Below are positions 25,033 through 35,869 of a DNA stretch of 64,000 bases, one piece after another; the first letter of the stretch is position 1, and every line of letters starts with the position of its first letter. A model generated the notes under the pieces. The model was not told the DNA's origin. It ran no database searches and saw nothing but the letters and a program-made list of their open reading frames with translations. Location: positions 34,485,235 through 34,549,234 of the forward strand of contig NC_081544.1 of the NCBI RefSeq assembly GCF_901000735.1, given 5' to 3'. This DNA comes from Corylus avellana (taxonomy: Eukaryota > Streptophyta > Magnoliopsida > Fagales > Betulaceae). Made by a program: the position numbers and the translations under genes.

Positions 25033-25684
25033 CAGTGGCGGATTTACACAGGGGCGCCCTGGGGGCAGGCGCCCCTGGTAAATTTTTTTTTTTCTAAAAT
25101 TTATTAAGCATTTTCATTCAAAATTTTATGGGTGCCCCTGGTAAAAAAAATTACCAGGAGCACCCTTAGCCTTCTACTGGTCGTTAAATGGCCATTATGT
25201 AAAAAAATGAGGCTATTTTTTATTAAAGAGAGAGAGAATAAAGTTATATTTTATTAGTGGAGAGAGAATAGATAATAGTTTATTATTAAAAAAAGATAGT
25301 GGGTGAATTTTTTAGTGTTTCTAGTCATAGTTTATAGATAAATGTGATTTTTTTTGGCTAAATTTAGATTCTAGTCTCTTTTATGTAGGCTTAAACTTTA
25401 ATATAATTTATGTTTTGAGATTTGAGACTTTTCTAAAAGAAATAGCCGTATGCTAATAGCCCACTAAAAGTACTCATTTTTCTTAGACACTAGTAGTCAT
25501 TTAATTGTGCTTAGTTTATTTTGTAAGTAGTTTAAATTATTATGTGTTTGTGATGTTGTTAGATGAAGATTTTTAATGGTTACTTTGATTTTTTTTTTTT
25601 TTTTTTTTTTTGGGTAATTTGATGAGTTTGATTTGATTTGTGATACATATATTATGATATAATTTATTTTTTGATTGTATTTAC
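25033..25684. mobile_element. hAT-type non-autonomous element, copy 1, cut by gap 1
   Basis: It begins with the terminal repeat CAGTGGCGGA preceded by aatgtgta, as in the complete copy at 30141-30889. The right end is missing because the assembly gap starts inside it, just after a 23-base T-run. No coding sequence. Confidence 0.8.
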
Positions 25685-25784
25685 NNNNNNNNNNNNNNNN
25701 NNNNNNNNNNNNNNNNNNNNNNNNNNNNNNNNNNNNNNNNNNNNNNNNNNNNNNNNNNNNNNNNNNNNNNNNNNNNNNNNNNNN
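25685..25784. other. Assembly gap 1 (100 N)
   Basis: Exactly 100 N, the usual placeholder for a gap of unknown size. It is flanked by two copies of the same 5-kb segment. Confidence 1.
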
Positions 25785-28700
25785 CCGATCCTATCCGATG
25801 AAATGGAGAGTATTTATTTGATGCATTTAAGAGAATAAATTTATTTAAAAAATTTGTTCATAAAAAAATAAGGACAATATTATCTTCCTAAATGCACTAA
25901 ATGAATACTCTCTACTTAATTTGAAATAGAGATGATCATTTTTCCTCTTCTTTATAAGTCACTGTCTAAAAATAAGAGCAAAAATATTAACAGAAATCTT
26001 TTCGTTTGAGACTCAAAAGCACTTATATTGAAATTTGATCAAGTTTAGATGATTTTTACATGAATCTCACATGAAAAGTAAGAACTTATATCAAACTTTA
26101 TTTAGATGGATTTGATATTTAAAGTACTATAACTAACTAAATTACGGGTGGTTTTATGAATCCTTTACAATAAGTTGGGGCATGTATTATTGTTTTCATT
26201 GTATTTGTAGGCTGTAGCATGTATAAAATCATAATCCCTATCACTTCATGAATTAATATATCATTAATCAGTATTTTTATTCATATTTTAGGCCTTCATT
26301 TATCTCTTTATTCCATCAACTTCAATGGATTTTTTTTTTCCTTTTTTCAAAGTAGGAAAAGTTTCTTCACATAGACAATCATTTTGGAATGAGAAATACT
26401 ATTTATCATTTTCAAGGGTTCATCTCTTAACATATTTGTCTACGTGGCTCCTTCACATCCACTTACCAATCTGAGGATGTCATTTATGAATTCTTAGTGA
26501 AGGGCAAATGTAATCTTAGTATTTCTTGTTATATGGGCAAGGTCAGCTCTGTCCCAAATCTATGAAGAAAAGGGGAAATGGAGTTGGGTGGGAGTGATGG
26601 TGGGGAGGTGTTAGGTATCAACAGTTATTCAAATTGATTTTAATCCAATTATTCAGGCTTTGCTTACTTTAATTACTCAACTAATTTTTTTTTTAGTAAT
26701 AAGTGAATTAGGTTTTAATCAATCAACACCATGACTGTTCTTTTATTTGGGACAACATTGTTAAAAACTACAATAATTATTAGATATGAATTTTATAGTA
26801 GCCCAAGACGAAACCTAAAACTCCTTGAAGGAGAGGAGCATGGCTCTGGATCCTCTGATTTCGTCTCAAATTATGTACAAATTTCAAAATGGAGACAGCT
26901 TCCGGCCCTCCATGTTCCCTCACCATCACAAATTTATCTTCCACCCATTTCATATTCAAACTAAGACCTTGCAAAAATATCTTTGAAAAGTTATTAGCCT
27001 GTGGATAAGGAGGAGGATTACCCAATTACATGTACCCTTTTGGATTGAGACGGTGACGAATCATATTTATCTATATACAAGCTATACTTGTCGTCGATGT
27101 CACAATAGCATTTTTGTTCTCATTCATCTCCATTGTATTCAAAAAGTGTTGCACCAATTTCTCTCAATTTCGTATATCAATCTTTTAATTGTATGCAATT
27201 TCACCGATCCGTTAACTTTTTCATTAAATTTTTCCAAAATACCTCTATTTGTTTTAGAAAAAAAAAAAAATTAAGCGTTGGTCCGAATTTAATGATATTT
27301 GCAAAAATAACTATTTACCTCCATCTTTGCAAAAAAAAAAGGGGGGGGGGGTATTTTGGGAATTTTGTTGAGATTTAACGGAAAATTCTAACAGGGATAT
27401 TTTAAAAAATTAAAAGTTCAATACACTAAATTGAAAAGTTTTGAACTTTAGGGAAAACATTGCAAAAGATGTGACAATTAAGGGGGTTAAGCAAAGTTTC
27501 CCCTTTTTGTTTTTTGAAAAGTTGATTTCCAAATAATGTATTATCATCACATCATGAAATTTATTATTTTAGAAAATGTATCATCAACTCATGAGATGAT
27601 GACACGTTTGAGAACCAACTTTTAAATTATTAGTCTTTGGTAGGCTTCAAATGTCTGGGAGCAGAGCTCAGATGCATTAACTTTCGGCCCAGTCGCTGGG
27701 CTATTGAGCCTAACGGATCCAAACTCTAAAGCCCATCACCAAAAATAGCAAATAGAATTGGTTCTTTGGCCCACAAATCCACCGCCCCTCGACCCTCCTC
27801 TCGCTCTCATCTCCCATCGCGCCGAAGCCGAGTACCATCACGTCCTCTCCTTCTCTCTCAGATTCTGTACATGCCAATGCATTAAGTGGCCCATCAGGTC
27901 ACACTCTCCCAACCCTCTGCTATGCATTCGCTCTGATATGTATCACAGTCTTGGCGCACACCGCCTCATTTACCGAGCTCGAATCGCATACTTTGTCAAA
28001 GCTGGTCTCATCGACCAAGCCATCCAAGTGTTCGAAGAAATGTCTCAATCAAATTGCCGCATATTCAGCATCGACTACAACCGTTTCGTCGGCGTATTGG
28101 TCCGTGAGTCTCGCTTCGACTTGGCCGAGCACTACTACCACAAAATGATCCCCCAGGGATTCTCTCTAATCCCATTCACATACTCAAGGTTCATTTCTGG
28201 GTTGTGCAAAGTCAAGAACTTTAGTCTCATTGAGCAGCTCCTAGAAGACATTGTTAGGCTTGGTTATGTCCCTGACATTTGGGCCTTTAATATATATTTG
28301 AATCTTTTGTGTCACGAAAATGGTATAGAATTGGCTTTGCAAGTGTTTTATAGAATGGTTGAGAAAGGTAGAGAGGCTGATGTTGTAACATACACTATAC
28401 TAATTGATGGATTGTGTAAAGCAAGGCGGTTTGATGCCGCAGTTGAAATGTGGCGTGACATGATAGATAAGGGGATTAGTCCGGATAATAAGGCGTGCAC
28501 ATCACTTGTTATTGGGTTGTGTGATGGTGGGAAGGTTGATTTGGCGTATGAGCTTACGATTGGTACAATGAAGGGTCGAGTTGAGTTTAGTAATTTGATT
28601 TACAATGCATTGATTAGTGGGTTTTGTAGAGCGGGTAGGATTGATAAGGCACAAGCAATCAAGTTGTTTATGAGGAGAAATGGGTGCGAGCCAGATTTAG

Positions 28701-30693
28701 TTACATACAATGTGTTATTGAACTATTGTTGTGATGAGCTTATGTTGGAGGAGGCAGAGAAGTTGATGAAAAAGATGGAGAGGAGTGGGATGGAACCGGA
28801 TGTGTACAGTTACAACCAATTTTTAAAGGGCCTTTGTAAAGCAAACCAGCCGGATAATGCTTATTGGTTGATGGTGAACAAGATGGAGGCAAAGGGTTTG
28901 TGTGATGTTGTATCATATAATACGATCATCAGAGCTTTTTGCAAGGTGTGCCGGACAAGAAGGGCTTACAAGCTATATGAGGAAATGGGACGGAAAGGGA
29001 TTGCACCAGATATGGTGACATTCACGATTCTTATTAAAGCTTTTCTTAGTGAAGGTAGTTCCGATATAGCAAAGAAACTTCTTGATCAGATGACGGGCAT
29101 GGGTCTGTTGCCTGATCGTATATTTTATACTACAATAGTTGATCACCTATGTAAGACTGGGAAGATTGGGATGGCTCATAGTGTTTTTTGCGACATGGTG
29201 GAGAAGGGAATTGCCCCTGACGTAGTTTCATACAATGCCCTCATTAATGGGCTTTGCAAAGCTTCTAGAGTAAGTGAAGCCATGCATTTATACGAGGAAA
29301 TGCAGATGAGAGGATCCTATCCTGATGAAGTAACTTTCAAGTTGATAATTGGAGGGCTTATACGAGAAAAGAAGCTTTCATTGGCTTGTAGCATATGGGA
29401 TCAAATGATGGAGAAAGGCTTTACTCTTGACGGAGTAGTTTCAGAGACACTAATAAATGCCATCCATTCAAGAGATGCCACTTGAACATGAAAAATGGTT
29501 TGTATTCTATATTCATACCTTCCTCTATCTATTTTGTATCTATTTACATGATGCTAAGTTTGAAAGATACTTTAGAAGCATCTCTTCAACAATTTTCAAA
29601 AGACTTGCTTTAGGGAAAGTATCTTTAGGCACTGGTAGCAAACATATTGCAAGCCAATGTTTGGCAGTTTTTTTATTGCTATGTTCACATGCAGCCATGA
29701 ACTTGTTCATTTGCCATGCTAAGTATGTAATAGCTAGAGAGGTTATTATCACTACTGGTGGCAGTGACAGGCTAACAATATGCCATTGAAATTAGTAAAC
29801 CACCCAATGCCAGTTTTTAGTGCTTGTTTTGGTTGTGTTATGTATATGGTGTGCTTGATTGAGCTTGTTAATGGTTTGATCAATGTGTGCTCTATGCATA
29901 TGATGATAACTGTTGGTTGAGTGGTTGTTTAGCCCTCAAAGTAAGCAGACCAGATTCAGATAACGATGATGTGAAATGGTTATGCTGATGTACTCGTCCT
30001 GTTCTTGTCTTCATGTTTAAGCAACTGACATGCACAGGATATCCTGAGTTCTTTTGGTTCTTATCATCTCATATCTGGTGGTAATGACCTCTTTTGATCC
30101 AGAACACGGTTAATTTTCTGTAGTTATAAGTAAATGTGTACAGTGGCGGATTTACACAGGGGCGCCCTGGGGGCAGGCGCCCCTGGTAAATTTTTTTTTT
30201 TCTAAAATTTATTAAGCATTTTCATTCAAAATTTTATGGGTGCCCCTGGTAAAAAAAATTACCAGGAGCACCCTTAGCCTTCTACTGGTCGTTAAATGGC
30301 CATTATGTAAAAAAATGAGGCTATTTTTTATTAAAGAGAGAGAGAATAAAGTTATATTTTATTAGTGGAGAGAGAATAGATAATAGTTTATTATTAAAAA
30401 AAGATAGTGGGTGAATTTTTTAGTGTTTCTAGTCATAGTTTATAGATAAATGTGATTTTTTTTGGCTAAATTTAGATTCTAGTCTCTTTTATGTAGGCTT
30501 AAACTTTAATATAATTTATGTTTTGAGATTTGAGACTTTTCTAAAAGAAATAGCCGTATGCTAATAGCCCACTAAAAGTACTCATTTTTCTTAGACACTA
30601 GTAGTCATTTAATTGTGCTTAGTTTATTTTGTAAGTAGTTTAAATTATTATGTGTTTGTGATGTTGTTAGATGAAGATTTTTAATGGTTACTT

Positions 30694-30725
<32 letters not shown>

Positions 30726-30795
30726 GGGTAATTTGATGAGTTTGATTTGATTTGTGATACATATATTATGATATAATTTATTTTTTGATTGTATT
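25785..30795. repeat. Second copy of the 5-kb duplicated segment right of gap 1
   Basis: Identical to 20677-25684 apart from T-run length, as far as I could compare. It starts right at the gap edge and continues into unique sequence after gtatt at 30791-30795. That geometry is what two overlapping contigs left unmerged would give. Confidence 0.95.
27938..29485 (+). CDS. P-class pentatricopeptide repeat protein, copy 2
   Basis: The translation is identical over all 515 aa to the copy at 22830-24377, and flanks are the same for more than 1 kb on either side. A real tandem pair would normally show at least some substitutions in 5 kb of mostly non-coding sequence. I therefore suspect a single genomic gene represented twice. 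Family, start choice and likely organellar role are as for copy 1. Confidence 0.85.
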   Translation: MYHSLGAHRLIYRARIAYFVKAGLIDQAIQVFEEMSQSNCRIFSIDYNRFVGVLVRESRFDLAEHYYHKMIPQGFSLIPFTYSRFISGLCKVKNFSLIEQLLEDIVRLGYVPDIWAFNIYLNLLCHENGIELALQVFYRMVEKGREADVVTYTILIDGLCKARRFDAAVEMWRDMIDKGISPDNKACTSLVIGLCDGGKVDLAYELTIGTMKGRVEFSNLIYNALISGFCRAGRIDKAQAIKLFMRRNGCEPDLVTYNVLLNYCCDELMLEEAEKLMKKMERSGMEPDVYSYNQFLKGLCKANQPDNAYWLMVNKMEAKGLCDVVSYNTIIRAFCKVCRTRRAYKLYEEMGRKGIAPDMVTFTILIKAFLSEGSSDIAKKLLDQMTGMGLLPDRIFYTTIVDHLCKTGKIGMAHSVFCDMVEKGIAPDVVSYNALINGLCKASRVSEAMHLYEEMQMRGSYPDEVTFKLIIGGLIREKKLSLACSIWDQMMEKGFTLDGVVSETLINAIHSRDAT

Positions 30796-30889
30796 AAGTG
30801 TATTATAAAAAATATATATAATACATAAAGAGAAAAAAAAAATTAATTTTTTACGCCCCTGGTAACTCCTATTCCTAGATCCGCCACTG
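30141..30889. mobile_element. hAT-type non-autonomous element, complete copy (749 bp)
   Basis: The terminal inverted repeats are CAGTGGCGGAT at the left and ATCCGCCACTG at the right. The 8-bp direct repeat aatgtgta flanks the element (30133-30140 and 30890-30897). An 8-bp duplication and a CAGTGG-type end fit the hAT superfamily. Subterminal regions carry further inverted pieces (gggcgccc, aggcgcccctgg, acgcccctggtaa). There is no transposase, so it depends on an autonomous relative. Similar ends occur near 42786-42832 in the CYP71 array. Confidence 0.85.
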
Positions 30890-30897
30890 AATGTGTA

Positions 30898-32364
30898 GAT
30901 ATTGGGGTGACAATGATGTGAGAATGGTTATGCTAATGTACTCTTTCTGTTCCTGTATTAATGTTTAAGCAACTGACATGATATCCCGAGTGTTTTTGCA
31001 TATGATTACGTCTTCTGTATTTTCAGGTTGAATGTTATGGCATTGGTGCCATTTTGTCCTCTATAGCCTGTTGCAAGTTCAGGTTGCCAAGCCTACCCTG
31101 TTCTGCCCTGTTGCCCATCCTGGAAAATTTCTCCAAAAATGATTCTGAGGTATGAACTGCTAGTTCTCCTTGACTTTTGCATTAGACGAGTATTTGATCA
31201 TAAGTGCAAGATTTTACTTGTTATGTGAGTTATAAAAAAGGTATGGAATAAGTCAAGATATCGCCTCTATGTTTATGGTATTGGTGCCATTTCAATAGCC
31301 AGTCCAGAGGCAATTTATACTTAATTTGGTATTTTGTGTTTCCTTATTTTTATTGTGTATACCCTCTCCCTATGTTTACGTAATTAGCCAATAGATGATT
31401 CTGTATATTTTTGCAGTGTTAAGATTAAACATACTGTTTATCCAAGAAAATTAGGCTTCATCCACATGTGATTCATCTATCCAAATTTAATAGTTCTCTA
31501 CCCTTTTAGATATTTTGATGTTGTATGCCCCTATCACTATGTTTTCACTTTTATTTTCATCTTATCTATTAAGTTGTTGGTAATTTCAAATTCTTGTCAT
31601 GCATCTGTTTTTTTTTCTTTTTACGTTTGTGTTTTGATGTTAAAACATTACTATTTTTTCCGCTCTAGAGTCTTACATTTCTAATGATTTTGTCTTTATG
31701 GTGTCATTTTGCACCATAAAAGACAACCCTATTACCTATAGAAGTTTTCGCTAATGATGCTCTTGGGTACGCACTTAAGGCTTCTTCAGCATTAAAAAAA
31801 GGGTAGAGAGCCACTAATGATTGAATTCGAGAGTGAAATTTAGATGGCGAAGGTATGGATTCTCATCCATATGCATTAAATTCAACACCTAGTCTGAATA
31901 TTTTTATTTCACATAGGGATTGGTACTCAATTATTGCTAAAATTTTAGCCAGATTTTTTGCAGGAGAGAAATTGAAAGGAATGGAGCAGGAGTTTGTTGC
32001 AACAATATGGGCAATGTCCAAAGGGCATGCCAACTATAATATTCCCATGACTATGACTAGAGTACACAAACAAGGATAATTCATAACCGCGAGGACTAAC
32101 CAAGTTTCTATTGAAGCCTAGATTTACTTACAGCCTTTACCCTCGTCATCTCTGAACCTGTTAATGAGTGACCTTAAAGTGCTCGGACTGCCTGTAGCCC
32201 TTCAATGAGCTAGAGCATTTAGTTAGATAAGGTGAATTTGGTTGCATTGACATAACTTTTGATATTTTTTTGAATTTATTTACTCAAATAAGATGCCAAA
32301 TTGGATCGCAAACTTATATCACTTCATTATATACCTATTGATAGTGTGAAAATTTTCTTTTCAA
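30898..32364. other. Spacer, no gene recognised
   Basis: Short frames and AT-rich sequence. A segment at 31027-31149 is bounded by AG and GT and could be an untranslated exon of the PPR transcript, but this is weak. Nothing else is recognised. Confidence 0.35.
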
Positions 32365-33820
32365 GGTTGCTGTCTGTTCAAGAACTTGCAAACAAAGTTC
32401 TGAATTCAGCTAATTTTAGATAAGTTACTGTTAGCTTCATGGTTACCTCCACTTCAGTTGCCATTCTTTTAAGCAAGGTAAATCTTTCAACGTTTGCTAT
32501 TGATTAAGCCAATGAGTGGACAAAAGATGGCACATGCAGTACTGAACAATAAATGTTATTTTACGCATTAAAAGTTAAATCTTAGAATCGAAATTGGCTG
32601 TAATCCCTTACTCGGATTGTAGCTTGCTTAACTGCAATTATGAGAGGCTTTTGATAGGATACACTAATTTCGAAGAGTGCAATTGCGGGGGTGAAAAAAA
32701 AAAAAAAAATCTTGGATGCCATTGGTAAAGATTGCATAAATTGATACACTGAAAATATAAGGATTTGATAGGCGTAAGGATCTTTCAATAGCCAAATGTT
32801 ATTTTAAGCATTAAAATTGCTATGAGGCCTTGTAGGAGTTGCCAGCATACAATTCGGTATCTTGCACTATGTGGGTTTGTAAACAATAGCAAGATTGTTG
32901 TCTATCCAAGAACTTGCGAACTAAGTTTTGAATTCAGCTAATCTTAGATAAGCTGTTATTGTTAGCTTCATGGTTCCCTCCACTTCAGTTGGCATTCTTT
33001 TATGCAAGGTAAATCTTTCAATGTTTGCTATTGATTAAGCCAATGAGTGGATAGAAGATGGCACAGGAAACAGTGAATAATAAATGTTATTTTACGCATC
33101 AAAAGGTAAATCTTAGGATCGAGATTGGCTGCAATCCCTTACTCGGATTGTAGCTTACTTTACTGCAATTGTGAGAGGCTTTTTTGGGGAGGATGGGCAA
33201 TTGCGGGGGTGGAAAAAAAACAAAAGTTTTGGATGCTATTGGTAAGATTGCATAAATTGATACACGGAAAATTTAAGGATTTGTTGGGCGTGGTTATTTT
33301 GATAGCCATATGTTATTTTAAGCATTAAAATTTCTACAAGGCTCTGTAAGAGTTACTAGCGTACAATTCAGTATCTTGCACTATGTGAGTTCGTAAACAA
33401 TAGAAAGGTTGCTTAATATCCAATAACTTGCGAACGAAGTTCTAAATTTAGTTAATTTTAGAGAAGATGTTACTGTTAGTTTCATGGTTCCCTCCACTTT
33501 AGTTGCCATTATTTTATGCAATGTAAATCTTTTAACGTTTGCTATTAATTAAGCCAATGAGTGGATAGAAGATGGCACAAGTAGTAGTGAACAATAAATG
33601 TTATTTTACGCATTAAAAGGTAAATCTTAGGATTGAGATTGGCTGCAATCCCTTACTCGGATTGTAGCTTGCTTAACTTTAATTGTGAGAGGCTTTTGAT
33701 AGGATCCACTAATTTCGGAGGGTGTGCAATTGTTGGGGTGGAAAAAAAAAAATTTTGGATGCCATTGGTAAAGATTGCATAGCCAATTGGTAAAGATCTG
33801 CTCGTAAACAATAGAGCACT
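32365..33820. repeat. Three diverged tandem repeats, unit about 0.5 kb
   Basis: Units start near 32365, 32896 and 33408. They share runs such as gccaatgagtgga, aataaatgttattttacgca and cccttactcggattgtagc, in the same order. The third is shorter. They differ by many substitutions, so the amplification is old. Each unit holds a short hairpin (ctgcaatcc / ggattgtag around cttactc). No coding frame is shared by all three. Confidence 0.85.
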
Positions 33821-34008
33821 TAAAGAAAAGGCATCGCCAAGATTACTTGCCTTCGATGCTCAGCTTATGTTTGATTCTTTGCCTTTGAATGAATCATCCT
33901 TGAAGTTCTCATGAAGTCATCCTCTTTTCCCATTAGCCTAATAACAATGTTTTCTTATTATTCCCCCCTTCTGCCTTGGTCACTGCCCATTTACATATCC
34001 ATACAACC

Positions 34009-35070
34009 ATGTATCAGCAACGTGAAACCAACCCCTATCAACCTGAAACCAATCCTCATTTTCTCGGACCATTGCAACCAGAACGGCGTCAAGACCACCA
34101 TCCCCAGCCAACTAGTCCACCACTGCACCAACCTCGGCATGGCTCCAACCCCTATCAACCTGAAACCAACTCTCATTTTCTCAAACCATTGCAACCAGAA
34201 CGGCGTCAAGACCACCATTTCCAGCCAGCTAGTCCACCAGTGCAACAACCTCGGCACCAAAGCCAACGCAAACAACGTGCCAAGCCGGTGCTAGTCCCTC
34301 AACATAAGTCAAAACCACCGTATCAAGACCAACAGATCCCTCCGCCTAAGTCAAAACCACTGCCTCAAGACCAACTTCAGCCTACCCATCAGCAGGTGCA
34401 AGGCCGCCATTCCCAGTCATTTGATGGACGGGAGCCACATGATCTGCAGCACCACGAAAACCACCAGCCACATGGCCTGTTGCAGCCACGAAAACAGCCA
34501 ACCAAAAACGCATTTACGTGGTTTCTTGCAGTCTTCTGTGCAATTTTTTCAGTTGTCATAATAGTAGGGGGTATCATTGTCCTTATAGTCTATCTTGTTT
34601 ATCGTCCAAGGAGCCCCCAGTTTGATGTTTCTAGTGCGACCTTGAATGCAGCATATCTTGACATGGGGTATCTGCTCAATGCTGATGTTACTCTGCTCGT
34701 AAACTTCTCAAATCCAAGCAAGAGAGTGAGCGTGGACTTCATTTACATGTACATAAATCTATACTATGGAAGTACCCTTATTTCTGCCCAATATATTGAG
34801 CCCTTCTCTGCTGCAAGGGGTGAGTCCAGGTTTGCAAATGTTCATATGGTGAGTAGTCAGGTGCGGCTTCCACTGGGTGAGAGCCGAAGGCTTCAGAAGC
34901 AGATGGAAAACAATGGAATCAGGTTTGAAGTCAGAAGTTTTCTTAGGACACGCTCTAATTTCGGAAGTCTCCTAAGATACTCATATTGGTTGCATGGCCA
35001 ATGCACTATTCTTGTCACTGGCCCTCCCGATGGGGTTATGACAAGAAAGGCATGCAAAACAAAACACTGA
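34009..35070 (+). CDS. LEA_2 / NHL family membrane protein with long proline-glutamine-rich N-terminus
   Basis: A 353-aa intronless protein. Residues 1-165 are rich in Pro, Gln and His and are probably cytosolic and disordered. A single hydrophobic helix (about 168-198) follows. The extracytosolic part begins YRPRSPQFDVSSATLNA and continues with NPSKRVSVDFIYMYINLYYG, the pattern of LEA_2 (NDR1/HIN1-like) proteins. These sit in the plasma membrane and several take part in immune or stress responses; the substrate or partner here is unknown. The N-terminus contains a 39-residue tandem duplication (residues 8-46 and 47-85; 34030-34146 and 34147-34263). The ATG at 34009 is the first in-frame ATG. 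NHL proteins are usually 200-300 aa, so the long N-terminal region is the unusual part. Confidence 0.88.
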   Translation: MYQQRETNPYQPETNPHFLGPLQPERRQDHHPQPTSPPLHQPRHGSNPYQPETNSHFLKPLQPERRQDHHFQPASPPVQQPRHQSQRKQRAKPVLVPQHKSKPPYQDQQIPPPKSKPLPQDQLQPTHQQVQGRHSQSFDGREPHDLQHHENHQPHGLLQPRKQPTKNAFTWFLAVFCAIFSVVIIVGGIIVLIVYLVYRPRSPQFDVSSATLNAAYLDMGYLLNADVTLLVNFSNPSKRVSVDFIYMYINLYYGSTLISAQYIEPFSAARGESRFANVHMVSSQVRLPLGESRRLQKQMENNGIRFEVRSFLRTRSNFGSLLRYSYWLHGQCTILVTGPPDGVMTRKACKTKH

Positions 35071-35869
35071 GGAAGCATAGGTGTTCACGCTTGCAAACTA
35101 TACATGGTGTGTACTGATTCTTGATTTTTTTTTTTTTTTTTTTTCTGAATTTTGTCCTTTATATTTTTTTTTATGCATGGTACTTTTATAATTTTAAAGG
35201 CAGAATAAAGACAATGCAAATTCAATGGAAAATTTATAAAGTACATTTAACTAAATTGAAAGATTAGGGAAAACATTGCAAGTTGAGTGATGGATTGAGG
35301 GGTTGCAAATTGAGTGGTGGATTGAAGAAAATAAATGTAGTTTCTTCTTGTTTTTTTATCACGAAGATTGATCATTGATTTTGTAAAGAGTAATGTTATT
35401 ATTCACGCCCATTAAACTAACATGCAACTCTGTTTCATGGTTCATGACACGATGAACGTAACATTGAAGGCAATATCTGCATCGCATCCTACAGAACGAA
35501 AATCACTAAGAATTTCTGATGACTCATGAATCAAGCACATGGCACAGAAGATCTTCTTCATCCTTCAAGAATGTTAACCTTGTCCATAAAAGATAAATTC
35601 CTATTTATAAGTGAAAACAGAGAACATTTTCACGTTACAAAATTGGATAAAGGAGAAAGCTTCTCCTGAACGGGTTATCTACACAAGCTCAAAAAAACAA
35701 GAATTACAGAAATCACAGAATCATGACCATGCAGGCCATTTATGCTGCACTACACGCCAAGAAATGAAAGTAATGCAAGAATACAAGCCAGCCCCCCCAC
35801 CCCACGACTCTCTTTCAGTAAACCACATCAAGCAATAACATAACACCGCCGGAATGGAAAAATCAAACC
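35071..35869. other. Spacer between convergent NHL and AFC2 genes
   Basis: Presumed 3' UTRs of both genes, with a T-run at 35126-35144. A 35240-35330 stretch (gattagggaaaacattgc, then gattgaggggttgc) resembles the MITE relic at 22210-22396. No gene is recognised. Confidence 0.45.

Larger units (their letters stand above)
20677..25684. repeat. First copy of a 5-kb duplicated segment left of gap 1
   Basis: From ccgatcctatccgatg onward this segment recurs at 25785-30795 with a constant offset of 5,108 bp. No mismatch was noticed in the parts compared, including introns-free coding sequence and homopolymers. The first length difference is a T-run (23 T at 25589-25611 versus 29 T at 30697-30725), close to where this copy ends in Ns. 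Confidence 0.95.

Noticed and set aside
33976..34008. Upstream extension of the NHL protein
   Set aside because: It begins with TTG, not ATG; 34009 is the first in-frame ATG.
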